Positions 54,927-64,000 of a stretch of DNA of 64,000 nucleotides are shown here, one piece after another. The notes beneath the pieces are model-generated. The model was not told the DNA's origin. It made no database searches and saw nothing but the letters and a program-made list of their open reading frames with translations. Source of the DNA: Aquirufa rosea (GTDB taxonomy: Bacteria; Bacteroidota; Bacteroidia; Cytophagales; Spirosomataceae); the NCBI RefSeq assembly GCF_004118285.1, contig NZ_SDHY01000001.1, positions 496,001 through 560,000 of the forward strand, written 5' to 3'. The position numbers and the translations under genes are program-made. Numbering within the stretch: position 1 is the first letter of the stretch; every line of letters starts with the position of its first letter.

Positions 54927-57364
54927 ATTACCCAGAAGGATTAGCCGATAAAATCGGATTTAGCCACGTTCAGGCCGACATCAAAGCGGCATGTCTTAGC
55001 CAAATGGGCATAGAATTTGCCGAAAAAATGCGCTTTTCTTCCCGTTTTACTCTGGTGCAACAATGGGCGAAGCAGGTTCATGAGATGAAGCAATTGATGG
55101 CGGAGCGAGGAGGAGAATGGCCCCAAGTTGATTATTATGACCTAAGACCTTGGTTGGCTCCCTTGAGCTTGGAGGGGAATTATTTGTCGGCCGACCAATG
55201 GAGAGATTGGCAAAGAGGTATAGAAGTACTTTATCAATGTATTCGGTTCTTCCATTTGTTGGATCCTGAAACTTACCCTGAATTACATCAATTAACCCGA
55301 CAATACGCACAGAAAATTGCAGAAGTATCCGAAGTAGATTACATGCAATTATTGCCCATTGTGCAGGAATTATCCAGAATATTTGATGCGAATGGACAGA
55401 TAAAAGAAAGTGCTTCCACAGAGTTAGGAGAAATCAGAAGAAAAAAACATGCGGAAGAACAAGGCTTACGAAAGAAACTTGATAGCATGTTGCACCAAGC
55501 GCAACAGCAAGGGTGGATTTCAAAAGACTTTTCCTTGACACTCCGAAACGGCCGGATGGTGATTCCATTGGCTGCGGAGCATAAGCGAAAAATTCGAGGG
55601 TTTGTTCAGGATGAATCGGATACAGGTAAAACCGTATTTTTGGAGCCAGCGGATGCCTTAACGGCTAATAATGAAATCAAATCCTTAGAGTCAGCAGAAA
55701 AACGTGAAATCATTCAAATCCTTACCCGCTTAGCAGATCGTATTAGGCCCATGGTACCCATGCTGGGAATCTGGATGCAATGGCTGGGTTTAATTGATTT
55801 TATCCGTGCCAAAGCCATTTGGGCACAAGAGCACCAAGCTATTTTACCACATTTGAACGATAAACCTCATTTGGATTGGAGGAATGCCCGTCATCCCCTA
55901 TTAGAGAAATCCTTGGAAAAGAATGGTAAAAAAATTAAGGCTTTGAGCATACAGCTTGATGAGAAAAAACGACTCATGGTGGTTTCAGGACCAAATGCCG
56001 GAGGTAAATCGGTCACCTTGAGCACCATAGGCTTATTGCAATATTTATTTCAATCTGGTTGTTTAGTGCCCATTGAAGAGGGGTCTAGCATGGGATTCTT
56101 TCAACAGATTTTTTTGGATATGGGAGATGAGCAAAACATTGAAAATGAATTAAGTACATACAGCTCCCACCTGAGCAATATGCGGTATTTTTTACAGCAT
56201 GCCAATAAAAATACGCTCATCTTGGTGGATGAATTCGGAACGGGAACGGAGCCTTCTTTGGGAGGGGCTATTGCGGAAGCTATATTAGAAAAATTGGCAG
56301 ATAAAGGTTGCTACGGCGCTATTAATACCCACTTTGGGAATTTGAAAAGTTTGGCCGACAGAAAAGAAGGCCTATTCAATGCCGCCATGCGTTACGATAC
56401 GGCACATCTGGAACCCTTGTTTATCTTAGACATGGGAAAACCTGGTAGTTCCTTTGCCTTTGAGATTGCACAAAAAATAGGTCTACCCTCGGGAATCATT
56501 GAAAATGCTCGAAAAAAACTTGGGAAGAAACAAGTTGACTTTGATAAATTATTACTGGAAACAGAAACAGAAAAACAAATTTGGCAGAGCAAAAATAAAG
56601 GCTTGAGCCTTCAAAATGAGCAAGTAGCTGCTCTGAAAGAGCAATACGAGCAATTAAAAAATCATTTGCAGGAGGAGCAAAAAAATATCCTGAATAAGGC
56701 CAAGTCTGAGGCCAAGCAACTGATCAAAGAGGCTAATCAACGCATTGAACAGACCATTCGTGAAATAAAAGAGAAAGCAGCAGGGAAAGAAGAAACCAAA
56801 ATCCTTCGAGAGCAACTGGATGAATTCACGACAAAAACTTTGAAAGAAGTCCCAGTGAAGCCTAAACCCGCGGCAAACAATTCCATTAAGCCTGTGTCAG
56901 GTCCCATTGAAATGGGAGATTGGGTGGCCATTCAAGATGGAAGTGCAGAGCCTACCGTCGGACAGGTCTTGGAAATCAAAGGCAAAGATGCGTTGATTGC
57001 TTTGGGCTCCATTAGGTCCACATTGAAATTGAAACGCTTACAAAAAGTGCAAGCTCCTAAGACGGAAAAGGTCAAAACATTGCCGATGAAAGGTATTGAT
57101 ATCAATGACCGGATGGCTCAGTTTAGTCTAACCCTGGATCTAAGAGGAAAAAGAGGAGAAGAAGTATGGGTTTCTTTAGACCAATACATCAATGATGCCT
57201 TGCTGTTGGGGGCGCCAGAGGTGCGTGTACTACATGGCAAAGGAGATGGCATTTTACGCAATTTGGTCCGGGAACAATTGAAACGATACGCTCAAATTAA
57301 ACATGTTCAAGACGAGCACGCAGATCGAGGGGGGGCAGGTATCAGTGTGGTGACCATGAGATAA
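54923..57364 (+). CDS. mutS2: Endonuclease MutS2
   Basis: Protein of 813 residues. An N-terminal clamp region leads to a MutS-type ATPase (Walker A GPNAGGKS near 355, LVDEFGTGTEPSLGG), a long charged coiled coil (about 515-640), and a C-terminal Smr nuclease domain with LDLRG near 738 and HGKGDGILR near 771. It lacks the mismatch-binding domain of MutS. MutS2 suppresses recombination or rescues stalled ribosomes, depending on species. Overlaps the dehydrogenase gene by 4 bases. Length is normal. Confidence 0.94.
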   Translation: MNYPEGLADKIGFSHVQADIKAACLSQMGIEFAEKMRFSSRFTLVQQWAKQVHEMKQLMAERGGEWPQVDYYDLRPWLAPLSLEGNYLSADQWRDWQRGIEVLYQCIRFFHLLDPETYPELHQLTRQYAQKIAEVSEVDYMQLLPIVQELSRIFDANGQIKESASTELGEIRRKKHAEEQGLRKKLDSMLHQAQQQGWISKDFSLTLRNGRMVIPLAAEHKRKIRGFVQDESDTGKTVFLEPADALTANNEIKSLESAEKREIIQILTRLADRIRPMVPMLGIWMQWLGLIDFIRAKAIWAQEHQAILPHLNDKPHLDWRNARHPLLEKSLEKNGKKIKALSIQLDEKKRLMVVSGPNAGGKSVTLSTIGLLQYLFQSGCLVPIEEGSSMGFFQQIFLDMGDEQNIENELSTYSSHLSNMRYFLQHANKNTLILVDEFGTGTEPSLGGAIAEAILEKLADKGCYGAINTHFGNLKSLADRKEGLFNAAMRYDTAHLEPLFILDMGKPGSSFAFEIAQKIGLPSGIIENARKKLGKKQVDFDKLLLETETEKQIWQSKNKGLSLQNEQVAALKEQYEQLKNHLQEEQKNILNKAKSEAKQLIKEANQRIEQTIREIKEKAAGKEETKILREQLDEFTTKTLKEVPVKPKPAANNSIKPVSGPIEMGDWVAIQDGSAEPTVGQVLEIKGKDALIALGSIRSTLKLKRLQKVQAPKTEKVKTLPMKGIDINDRMAQFSLTLDLRGKRGEEVWVSLDQYINDALLLGAPEVRVLHGKGDGILRNLVREQLKRYAQIKHVQDEHADRGGAGISVVTMR

Positions 57365-57448
57365 GCGAAAAACTTCGGTCGCCTCATGCCTCGATTAACA
57401 AAAAAATACTGACCTTTGTCTCTGATTTTTTACACTTAACAATACATT

Positions 57449-57877
57449 ATGTCTATTGCAAAAACTGGCGACCATGTTGCCGTTCATTACACAGGAAAAC
57501 ATACCGATGGAAGCGTCTTTGATTCATCGGTAGGAAATAGTCCATTGGAGTTTCAATTAGGTTCTGGCATGGTTATCAAAGGATTTGATGATGGGGTGAC
57601 AGGCATGACCATCGGTGAGAAGAAAACCATTACAATTCCAGCAGCTGAGGCTTATGGCGAACATTCTCCAGAAAATACCGTAACGATTGAAAGAAACCAA
57701 ATTCCTGCCCACATTCCTGTGGAGTTGGGTGTTACCTTAAACATGCACCAAGAAGGAGGTCACGTCATTGAAGTTACAGTAACGGATTTAAGTGACACCC
57801 ATGTCACTTTAGATGCCAACCACCCGATGGCAGGTAAAGATTTAACTTTCGAATTAGAATTAGTGGCGATCAAATAA
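57449..57877 (+). CDS. SlyD-like FKBP-type peptidyl-prolyl isomerase
   Basis: Protein of 142 residues with the FKBP core interrupted by an insert-in-flap domain, as in Sly[17 protein letters not shown], then [22 protein letters not shown], and [18 protein letters not shown] at the end. The histidine-rich metal tail of E. coli SlyD is missing. Cytosolic folding helper. It lies 10 bases upstream of the YfhO gene and 84 bases after mutS2, so a local promoter is likely though none is clear. Confidence 0.92.
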   Translation: MSIAKTGDHVAVHYTGKHTDGSVFDSSVGNSPLEFQLGSGMVIKGFDDGVTGMTIGEKKTITIPAAEAYGEHSPENTVTIERNQIPAHIPVELGVTLNMHQEGGHVIEVTVTDLSDTHVTLDANHPMAGKDLTFELELVAIK

Positions 57878-57887
57878 TTTCCTAGAC

Positions 57888-60323
57888 ATGAAAATTGATT
57901 TTCGTTCTATTTTGCCTCATGGATTAGTTATTCTGGGCTTTATCATCATGGCTTTTCTTTACTGCGGACCCGTGCTGGAAGGCAAAGTATTGATACAGCA
58001 TGACATCCAGCAGGCGCAAGCAGCGGCAAGAGAAAGCGTTCAATTTAAAAATGAAACGGGACAAGATGCCTGGTGGACCAATTCCATGTTTAGTGGAATG
58101 CCAACCTACCAGATTGCTGGTTCTTACACCAACAGTATATCCAGCTACCTCGGTAGCTGGATTACCAATATTTTACCTAATCCAGTCAATCTTATTTTCC
58201 TGCAATTATTAGGCATGTACCTATTTTTGTGGGCCATGGGCATCTCTCCTATCTTGGGATTTGCGGGTGCGGTTGCCTATGCTTTTGCTACCTATAACAT
58301 GGTTATCATTCCAGCGGGACACACTTCCAAAGTCTTAGCATTAGCTTATGCACCGGTGGTTTTAGCTGGATTGCGCTTATGCTGGGGACAAAAAAAATGG
58401 TTGGGATTAGCCATTTTTACCCTGGGAATGGCCTTGGAATTATATGCTAACCACATACAAATAACTTATTATTTATTCTTCATCATTGGTGCCATCAAGC
58501 TATATCTGTTGGCAAAAGCCCTTAAAACGGGACAATTCAAAACCTGGCTGATCAATGGCCTTTGGATGGCCTTGGGTTTGGTATTGGCATTGGGCACACA
58601 TTCCATGCGCCTTTGGAACAATTATGAATATAGCAAAGAAACAACCCGTGGTCCCTCGGAATTAAAATCCAATGCCAAACGTGGAGATGGATTAGACAAA
58701 GCTTATGCCTTCGACTGGTCTTATGGCATTGCGGAAACGGGAACACTCTTAATCCCTAATTTTATGGGAGGTGCTTCTCAAGGAGATTTAGGAGGTACTA
58801 AATCCAATACTTTCAAAACCATGACCGACGCAGGTATTCCCGAAGAACAATCCTTGGGATTTGTGGAGAAAGGCTTTACTTATTGGGGTGAACAAAGATA
58901 TACGGCTGGACCAGCCTATGCAGGTGCCCTTCTCATTTTCTTATTTGTCTTTTCTGCCTGGTATGTAAAAAGCAAAGAAAAATGGTGGATCATCTCGATT
59001 ACCCTCTTGTTTATCACATTTTCTTGGGGTAAAAATTTTGGCTTCAATGGATTCTTGTTTGACTATTTCCCGCTATTCAACAAATTTAGAGCCATCACGA
59101 TGGTGCTCTCCTTTGTACAATTTGGATTGGTAGCTTTAGCCATGTTGGGATTGATTCAGTTGGCTAAAGAAAAACCCAAATTCGCCGAAATCAAACAACC
59201 CCTATTAATTGCTTTAGGGTCTACGGCTGGACTTTGTTTGATCTTTGCTCTATTGCCTGATTTATTTCTATCCTTTAAAGGGCCTCAAGATGGCCTCCAA
59301 TTGATTCAGGACGCCAATTTGAACAATTCCATTTGGAACAGCATTCGTTTAGATCGAATTGCTTTGTTCCAAGCAGATGCTTGGAGAAGTTTATTCTTCA
59401 TATTGGCAGGTGCGGGTCTACTATTTCTAAGTACTTTAGAAAAAGTCAAAAAGAGTGTTTGGGTATTTGGTATGGTATTTCTTTTGGTTTTGGATGTTAC
59501 TCCCGTAGCTAAACGATATTTTGGTAAAGATTTCTTTGTATCAAAAAGTACCATAGAAGAACAAGTAGAACCGAGTCCTGCTGACCAACAAATCTTGGCG
59601 GATAAAAGTCAGTTTAGGGTCTTAAACTCTACCGTTGACTTCATGAGTGATGCCAGCACCAGTTATTATCATCATTCTATTGGGGGGTATCACGGTGCAA
59701 AACTTCGTCGCTATCAAGAATTGATTGAAAAATATATGGCAGGAAATCCTGCTCAAATGACGGTATTGAATATGTTAAATACCAAATACGTCATTGGAAT
59801 GGATTCTACCAATAGACCAATCGCCCAAACTAATCCATCAGCTTTGGGCAATTCATGGGTAGTTTCTAAGGTACAATGGGCCAACAATGCGGACGAGGCT
59901 CTCAACGCCATCGAAAAAATTAATCCAAAGGAGGAAGCAGTATTGGAAGTGCAGGATAAAAAATGGTTGGGTAATTTCTCGGTATCATCTATTAGTGGTC
60001 AAGTGAGCTTGAGCCAGTATGCACCGAATCAACTTAGCTATCAAAGCCAATTGAGTGCTGCAGGCCTGGTCGTGTTCTCTGAAATATATTATCGAGGTAA
60101 CCAGGATTGGAAGGCATATATTGATGGGAAAGAAGTCCCTCATGTACGTGCCAACTACGTCTTAAGAGCGATGGTGGTTCCAGCAGGCAAACACCAAATT
60201 GTATTCAAATTTGAACCTAAATCAGTTGAACTAGGCAATAAAATAGATGGAATCGCATCCATTGGTTTAATATTATTAGTAGGTATTTCCTTGGGGTTGG
60301 CCTACAAACAAAGTAAAAAATAA
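57888..60323 (+). CDS. YfhO-family membrane protein
   Basis: Protein of 811 residues with about 12-13 membrane segments in the first 540 residues and a soluble, beta-rich C-terminal part ending in another membrane segment. The pattern ([12 protein letters not shown] in the first large loop, FSGMPTYQI) matches the Bacteroidota YfhO family, a GT-C-like group. In Bacillus YfhO is linked to lipoteichoic acid glycosylation; here the substrate is unknown. It is 10 bases after the FKBP gene and 4 bases before yicC. Confidence 0.87.
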   Translation: MKIDFRSILPHGLVILGFIIMAFLYCGPVLEGKVLIQHDIQQAQAAARESVQFKNETGQDAWWTNSMFSGMPTYQIAGSYTNSISSYLGSWITNILPNPVNLIFLQLLGMYLFLWAMGISPILGFAGAVAYAFATYNMVIIPAGHTSKVLALAYAPVVLAGLRLCWGQKKWLGLAIFTLGMALELYANHIQITYYLFFIIGAIKLYLLAKALKTGQFKTWLINGLWMALGLVLALGTHSMRLWNNYEYSKETTRGPSELKSNAKRGDGLDKAYAFDWSYGIAETGTLLIPNFMGGASQGDLGGTKSNTFKTMTDAGIPEEQSLGFVEKGFTYWGEQRYTAGPAYAGALLIFLFVFSAWYVKSKEKWWIISITLLFITFSWGKNFGFNGFLFDYFPLFNKFRAITMVLSFVQFGLVALAMLGLIQLAKEKPKFAEIKQPLLIALGSTAGLCLIFALLPDLFLSFKGPQDGLQLIQDANLNNSIWNSIRLDRIALFQADAWRSLFFILAGAGLLFLSTLEKVKKSVWVFGMVFLLVLDVTPVAKRYFGKDFFVSKSTIEEQVEPSPADQQILADKSQFRVLNSTVDFMSDASTSYYHHSIGGYHGAKLRRYQELIEKYMAGNPAQMTVLNMLNTKYVIGMDSTNRPIAQTNPSALGNSWVVSKVQWANNADEALNAIEKINPKEEAVLEVQDKKWLGNFSVSSISGQVSLSQYAPNQLSYQSQLSAAGLVVFSEIYYRGNQDWKAYIDGKEVPHVRANYVLRAMVVPAGKHQIVFKFEPKSVELGNKIDGIASIGLILLVGISLGLAYKQSKK

Positions 60324-60327
60324 AACG

Positions 60328-61218
60328 ATGATTTATTCCATGACCGGTTTTGGGAAGGCCCAAAAAGAAATACAAGATCTTCAAATCAAGGTAGAGGTCA
60401 AGAGTTTGAATTCCAAATTCACTGATTTATTTTGTCGTCTTCCTAAAGCACTTTCTGCTAGAGAAATTGAGGTAAGGAATTACCTGACTCAACAGCTAGA
60501 AAGAGGGAAAATTGAGCTTAGCTTAAGCATGCAAAAGGCCAATGATGTTACCTCCAATACCTTATTGCCAGAAAAACAAATCGAGGAACTATTTCAGGAA
60601 TTAAAAAGATTGGCCCAACAAGTGGGAGTGCAACAGCTCAATGAGACTTCCTTGTATTTGCATGCATTATCCATGCCCAATACCATTCAAGCAGAGCAAA
60701 CACAAGAAACGGAAGAGGAGATTGAGGCTTTATGGCAATCCATTTTTGAGTTAATTCAAGAGGCTACCCAAGAGTGTAAAGCCTTTAGATTGAGGGAAGG
60801 AAATGTGGTCAATGAAAAATTTAAGGAATACATTGCCTCCATTAAAAATGGCTTAGAAGAAGTTAAAAAGCAGGATTTAATCCGAATGCCTAATATTAAG
60901 GAGAGAATGAAAAAGTCTTTGCTGGAGCTTGGCATTAACGAGGATTTTGACCAAAATCGCTTTGAACAAGAAGTCGTTTATTACATTGAGAAATTTGATA
61001 TATCAGAAGAAAAAGTACGCTTAGAGACGCATTTAGACTACTTCATGGAAGTCTTAAAAGAGGGAAATGGCAAAAAACTCAATTTCATGGCGCAGGAAAT
61101 CGGCCGTGAAATCAATACCATTGGCTCCAAGGCCAATGATTCTGTCATTCAACGCTTGGTAGTTAACATGAAAGATGAGTTGGAAAAGATTAAGGAGCAG
61201 ACAGCGAATGTGCTGTAA
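60328..61218 (+). CDS. yicC: YicC-family endoribonuclease
   Basis: Protein of 296 residues matching YicC from MIYSMTGFGKA at the start to the C-terminal HLDYFMEVLKEGNGKKLNFM and QEIGREINTIGSKANDSVIQ. YicC is a widely conserved RNase that can promote small-RNA decay. It is the last gene of the pdxA-to-yicC strand run, four bases after the YfhO gene. Cytosolic, normal length. Confidence 0.93.
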   Translation: MIYSMTGFGKAQKEIQDLQIKVEVKSLNSKFTDLFCRLPKALSAREIEVRNYLTQQLERGKIELSLSMQKANDVTSNTLLPEKQIEELFQELKRLAQQVGVQQLNETSLYLHALSMPNTIQAEQTQETEEEIEALWQSIFELIQEATQECKAFRLREGNVVNEKFKEYIASIKNGLEEVKKQDLIRMPNIKERMKKSLLELGINEDFDQNRFEQEVVYYIEKFDISEEKVRLETHLDYFMEVLKEGNGKKLNFMAQEIGREINTIGSKANDSVIQRLVVNMKDELEKIKEQTANVL

Positions 61219-61244
61219 ATATTAAATGAAAAATGTAGTATGTA

Positions 61245-61301
61245 GAATGAAGAATTACATGTAAAGGATAATTTCAAAAATCCATTCTATATTCTTCATT
61301 C
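61245..61301. repeat. Inverted repeat between convergent yicC and DUF6941 genes
   Basis: Eleven-base arms GAATGAAGAAT (61245-61255) and ATTCTTCATTC (61291-61301) pair perfectly over a 35-base loop. The left flank holds degenerate tandem copies of an AATGAAAAAT-like word. It is too open for a standard terminator. Confidence 0.4.
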
Positions 61302-61306
61302 ACCGT

Positions 61307-61705
61307 CTACCCCTGCTGCATCCCCACCGTCAGGCTCAATCCCGTCCTAAATTCCCCATCATAATAAAATTCAAAGGCATATTTACCAGGAGTATCGAAT
61401 CGGGTATGTACTAAATTCCAAATGATATTCAAGGTGTTGTGATCGGCATTCGGATTCTTGTGGACTGTAAATTCCCCCTTAAAAGGTTCTTGAAAATTTT
61501 CACCTTGAGGATTTATGGCATCAATCTGAAAATAATGCAATCCAGCCTCAGAATTAGCGATTCTAATTCTGGCTACAATGGCACAAGATGCATGAATGGC
61601 CGGAAAATCATTGGCCACAATATTATCAAAAGTCCCATTAATGACTAATTTCCCTTGGCCATAATCTGCCGCAAAATCCGCCAACGTAAATATTTCAACC
61701 TCCAT
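61307..61705 (-). CDS. DUF6941-family protein
   Basis: Protein of 132 residues matching the DUF6941 pattern: an N-terminal FTLADFAADYGQGKLVINGTF and mid-protein VARIRIANSEAG, ending with KYAFEFYYDG. Predicted all-beta, no signal peptide. Function unknown. It is 10 bases after the DMT transporter gene and is the last gene of the hemH run. Confidence 0.8.
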   Translation of the reverse strand: MEVEIFTLADFAADYGQGKLVINGTFDNIVANDFPAIHASCAIVARIRIANSEAGLHYFQIDAINPQGENFQEPFKGEFTVHKNPNADHNTLNIIWNLVHTRFDTPGKYAFEFYYDGEFRTGLSLTVGMQQG

Positions 61706-61715
61706 ATCGATTCAA

Positions 61716-62582
61716 TTATTGCAACAATAATACGATTGCTACGCACCCTAAACTAATACCAATACCTTGTCTTTTGCTAATCTTTTCCTTAAAAAACAAA
61801 TAAGCTACTGCCGTAGAACCTACAATCACCCCAATATTAAAAATAGGTAATACGATGGCTCCGTTGTTATTGAAATAATCTAGCGTTTTTAATAAAAAAT
61901 AAAAAGAGAAGAAATTAGGTAAACCTAGTGGGAAAGCTGCCCACACGGAAGCTTTATTCCAAGTAAAATTACCTAAAATGGTTCCTCGGATAATTTCCAC
62001 CACAGAGGCTACAATGGCCCCAAGTACAATCATTAACATAAATGGGATAGTCCCACCTGCCTGCACTGATACTTCGGCATTTAGAAAATTAAAAGCGGTA
62101 TTGGTAATACCATAACCTACAAAAACCAATAATAAGGCTGTTAAGGATTTATTTTTGCCTTTCCCATCTAAAGCTGGACTACAAAAATAAATGGCTCCAA
62201 AAGCCAAAATCAAACCTGCCACTACCTGCCAAGTCCATGTAGCGCCTCCCCGATTCCAAATCAATAGATTAAATAAAACAGGAATAACCAGGGATATATT
62301 ATTGGCTAAGGAAGTAGTGGCCATGCCATTCTTTTGAGTGGAATATCCTGTCAAAAGGAATGTCACAACAAATCCTAAACCCAAGGCCAGCATAGCGATG
62401 GTAAAAGGCATGTCTGGCCAATGAAATGGTAAGGCGTTAGGTTGGACTGCCCATCCCGTCAAAAAACAAATAGGGTAATTCAAAAGGATAGTCAAACTTG
62501 TATCCACCTGATACTTGGCGTGTATACGGAAGTTGACCAACAATAACACCGAGAAAACGACACTCAATATAAAGTAAAGCAT
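61716..62582 (-). CDS. DMT-superfamily (EamA-like) transporter
   Basis: Membrane protein of 288 residues with ten hydrophobic segments in two repeated halves, the EamA layout. GGTIPFMLMIVLGAI and the last segment GIGISLGCVAIVLLLQ are typical. It probably exports or imports small metabolites; substrate unknown. Between hemH (4 bases) and the DUF6941 gene (10 bases) on one strand; a link to heme is only positional. Confidence 0.85.
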   Translation of the reverse strand: MLYFILSVVFSVLLLVNFRIHAKYQVDTSLTILLNYPICFLTGWAVQPNALPFHWPDMPFTIAMLALGLGFVVTFLLTGYSTQKNGMATTSLANNISLVIPVLFNLLIWNRGGATWTWQVVAGLILAFGAIYFCSPALDGKGKNKSLTALLLVFVGYGITNTAFNFLNAEVSVQAGGTIPFMLMIVLGAIVASVVEIIRGTILGNFTWNKASVWAAFPLGLPNFFSFYFLLKTLDYFNNNGAIVLPIFNIGVIVGSTAVAYLFFKEKISKRQGIGISLGCVAIVLLLQ

Positions 62583-62586
62583 GTGC

Positions 62587-63597
62587 CTAGTTTTGATGCA
62601 CCAAATCTTTCAACAAATGAATCCATTCCGGTGAATTATTCAAGCTTTCCACCAATTGCCAATGTTCTCCACCCGCCTCTTCAAATAACTCTTTGTATTC
62701 CTCACCTACCTCAATGGTTGTTTCCAAGCAATCTGCCACAAAAGCTGGAGAAAAGGCTAAAATTTTCTTTTTTCCTTCTTTCACTAATCGCTTGATGGTA
62801 TCATCCGTGTAGGGTTGTAACCAAGGATCTCTTCCCAATCGACTTTGAAAGGCCGTGGCATAAGTCCCTTCCTTGAGTCCCATTTGCTTAGCGATGAGTC
62901 GGGTAGTTTCAAAACACTGTGCCCGGTAACATCCGTGGTTTTTAGGACCAATCTGTTCACAGCAAGATCCAAAAACACAAGTATTTTTAGTTATATCTCC
63001 ATTTTTGATATGTCTCTCAGGAACACCATGGTAAGAGAAAAGGTAATAATCAAAATCATGCTCTGCTTGGTATTTCTTAGCCCTATCAGCGAAATATGCT
63101 GCGAATCTAGGATGTTGATAAAAATAACTCACCAAAGAAATAGTGGGCATGACTTGCCAAGAGCTCATCAACTCCATAACTCTTTCATAGACCGAACCTG
63201 TTGTAGCAGAGGCGTATTGCGGAAACAATGGGATGATGATTAATTTGTCCAACTGCAATTTCTCCATTTCAGCCAATACAGATGACAAATCTGGGTTCTG
63301 GTAACGCATGGCTAATTTAACCACATACTCACTTCCCAAAGCTTCTTGCAATCCAGCACATACATCCTCCCCATAAAATTTTAAAGGGGAGCCTCTCTCC
63401 TCCCATAATTGCTGGTATATTTTCGCAGATTTGGGCGCACGAAATGGTGCAATGATTCCATTCACCAAAAGAAATCGGAAAGGATAAGGTATATCGATAA
63501 CCCTACCATCCATTAAAAATTCCCGCAAATATCGACGTACCGATGCGGTATCCGGAGCATCCGGAGTACCTAAATTAACCAATAATACTCCTACCAT
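62587..63597 (-). CDS. hemH: Ferrochelatase
   Basis: Protein of 336 residues. VLLVNLGTPDAPD opens the chain, the catalytic histidine lies in FSYHGVPERH near 190, and SCYRAQC-type segments (GCYRAQCFETT) follow. It inserts Fe2+ into protoporphyrin IX to make heme at the membrane surface. Cysteines in NTCVFGSCCEQIG could bind an Fe-S cluster as in some ferrochelatases, though that is inference. Followed closely by a transporter gene. Confidence 0.95.
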   Translation of the reverse strand: MVGVLLVNLGTPDAPDTASVRRYLREFLMDGRVIDIPYPFRFLLVNGIIAPFRAPKSAKIYQQLWEERGSPLKFYGEDVCAGLQEALGSEYVVKLAMRYQNPDLSSVLAEMEKLQLDKLIIIPLFPQYASATTGSVYERVMELMSSWQVMPTISLVSYFYQHPRFAAYFADRAKKYQAEHDFDYYLFSYHGVPERHIKNGDITKNTCVFGSCCEQIGPKNHGCYRAQCFETTRLIAKQMGLKEGTYATAFQSRLGRDPWLQPYTDDTIKRLVKEGKKKILAFSPAFVADCLETTIEVGEEYKELFEEAGGEHWQLVESLNNSPEWIHLLKDLVHQN

Positions 63598-63633
63598 GTA
63601 TTTCTAATTTGCCGCAAAGATGAGGTAAAATTC

Positions 63634-64000
63634 TTATAAAGTCCACCCTTCTGGTGTAATCTTTGTTCGGGTAGGTCCTTCAAAGCAGGGTACACGATCC
63701 TGACAGCCAGGAGAAGCTCCTGGACAGTAAAACATTTCACCTGGCAATTGGGGTATTAAAGCCTTTTCACCTGGAGGAATTCCTTTGGTACGATCTATGT
63801 AAAAGATCTTTTTACTTACGGAGAAAACATTAAAAATACCTAAAATTTTTTCATTGGGATTCGTCACTGACTTGATATTCACACTGAATCTTGTCTCCGC
63901 TGGAACATCAAACAGAGAACCACTAGATTGAACCTGAGCAATTAAACTTTGATAAAAATTAAAGGCATTTTTTGAAATACCGCGTTGCTCTAAACGAAAG
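63634..64000 (-). CDS. DUF4249-family protein, C-terminal part (cut by window edge)
   Basis: The frame is open from the stop at 63634 to the window edge, giving the last 121 residues of a longer protein. The sequence (AFNFYQSLIAQVQSSGSLF, then ILGIFNVFSVSKK, and a cysteine-rich end CPGASPGCQDRVPC) matches the C-terminus of DUF4249 lipoproteins. These usually sit beside a TonB-dependent receptor gene, which would lie just outside the window. An internal GTG at 63882 is not a real start. It ends 36 bases before hemH. Confidence 0.78.
   Translation of the reverse strand, partial: FRLEQRGISKNAFNFYQSLIAQVQSSGSLFDVPAETRFSVNIKSVTNPNEKILGIFNVFSVSKKIFYIDRTKGIPPGEKALIPQLPGEMFYCPGASPGCQDRVPCFEGPTRTKITPEGWTL

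Noticed and set aside
62845-63243. Plus-strand 132-residue frame inside hemH
   Set aside because: It is antisense to a well-conserved ferrochelatase and has no recognisable protein features.

Overview
The window reads as chromosome from a Bacteroidota bacterium, most likely of the Cytophagales type. The support is a cobalamin-dependent MetH, menaquinone-type MenA, an Oar-like TonB-dependent receptor, a PorX-type response regulator with a PglZ domain (type IX secretion and gliding lineage), DUF4249, DUF6941 and TIGR02757 proteins, AT-rich DNA, and promoters of the Bacteroidota type (TTTG, about 19-20 bases, TAnnTTTG). Genus is inference. Coding density is very high: no gene-free stretch exceeds about 270 bases. 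I see no insertion sequence, prophage, CRISPR array, tRNA or rRNA.

Layout. 1-4.5 kb: a SUF iron-sulfur operon on the minus strand (sufC-D-S-E-T) with no sufB, and a divergent A-type carrier gene. 4.5-7.1 kb: maf, then a MarR regulator / YceI / nitroreductase group with a clear promoter and operator. 7.1-11 kb: tRNA-related genes (CCA-adding enzyme, threonylcarbamoyl-AMP synthase, argS) and a glutathione peroxidase. 11.6-19.3 kb: menA, a TPR protein, AMP nucleosidase, an orphan HsdR N-terminal nuclease domain with a PafA-like phosphatase, and ugd-uxs for UDP-xylose. 19.3-23 kb: a hairpin-rich spacer and a large TonB-dependent receptor. 23-28.4 kb: selD, hydrolases, an RsmI-like methylase, pssA, purS, a CoA-binding protein and a free-standing NUMOD4-HNH protein. 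28.4-34 kb: metF-metH and kdsB. 34-38.5 kb: a compressed run of overlapping genes, including a 54-residue membrane protein. 38.6-41.5 kb: ppx with a cysteine-depleted IscA-like gene, then porX. 41.5-45.1 kb: ftsE, fructose-6-phosphate aldolase, the 4.5S/SRP RNA, a TPR lipoprotein candidate, and a sugar isomerase-like gene. 45.1-52.8 kb: a minus-strand run ending with pyruvate carboxylase at its 5' side. 53-61.2 kb: pdxA, a hydroxyacid dehydrogenase, mutS2, FKBP, YfhO and yicC. 61.3-64 kb: DUF6941, a DMT transporter, hemH and the end of a DUF4249 gene cut by the window edge.

Most of this is housekeeping. The items that most deserve a second look are: pyruvate carboxylase carrying an in-frame C-terminal gamma-glutamylcyclotransferase-like domain; the SUF operon lacking sufB; a perfect 14-bp palindrome set exactly between the two promoter boxes of the marR gene; four genes whose TAnnTTTG box lies only 3-4 bases before ATG, suggesting leaderless mRNAs; an SRP RNA with a non-standard apical loop; and a cysteine-depleted IscA-like protein translationally coupled to an exopolyphosphatase-family gene. 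No clearly new multi-gene system was found.
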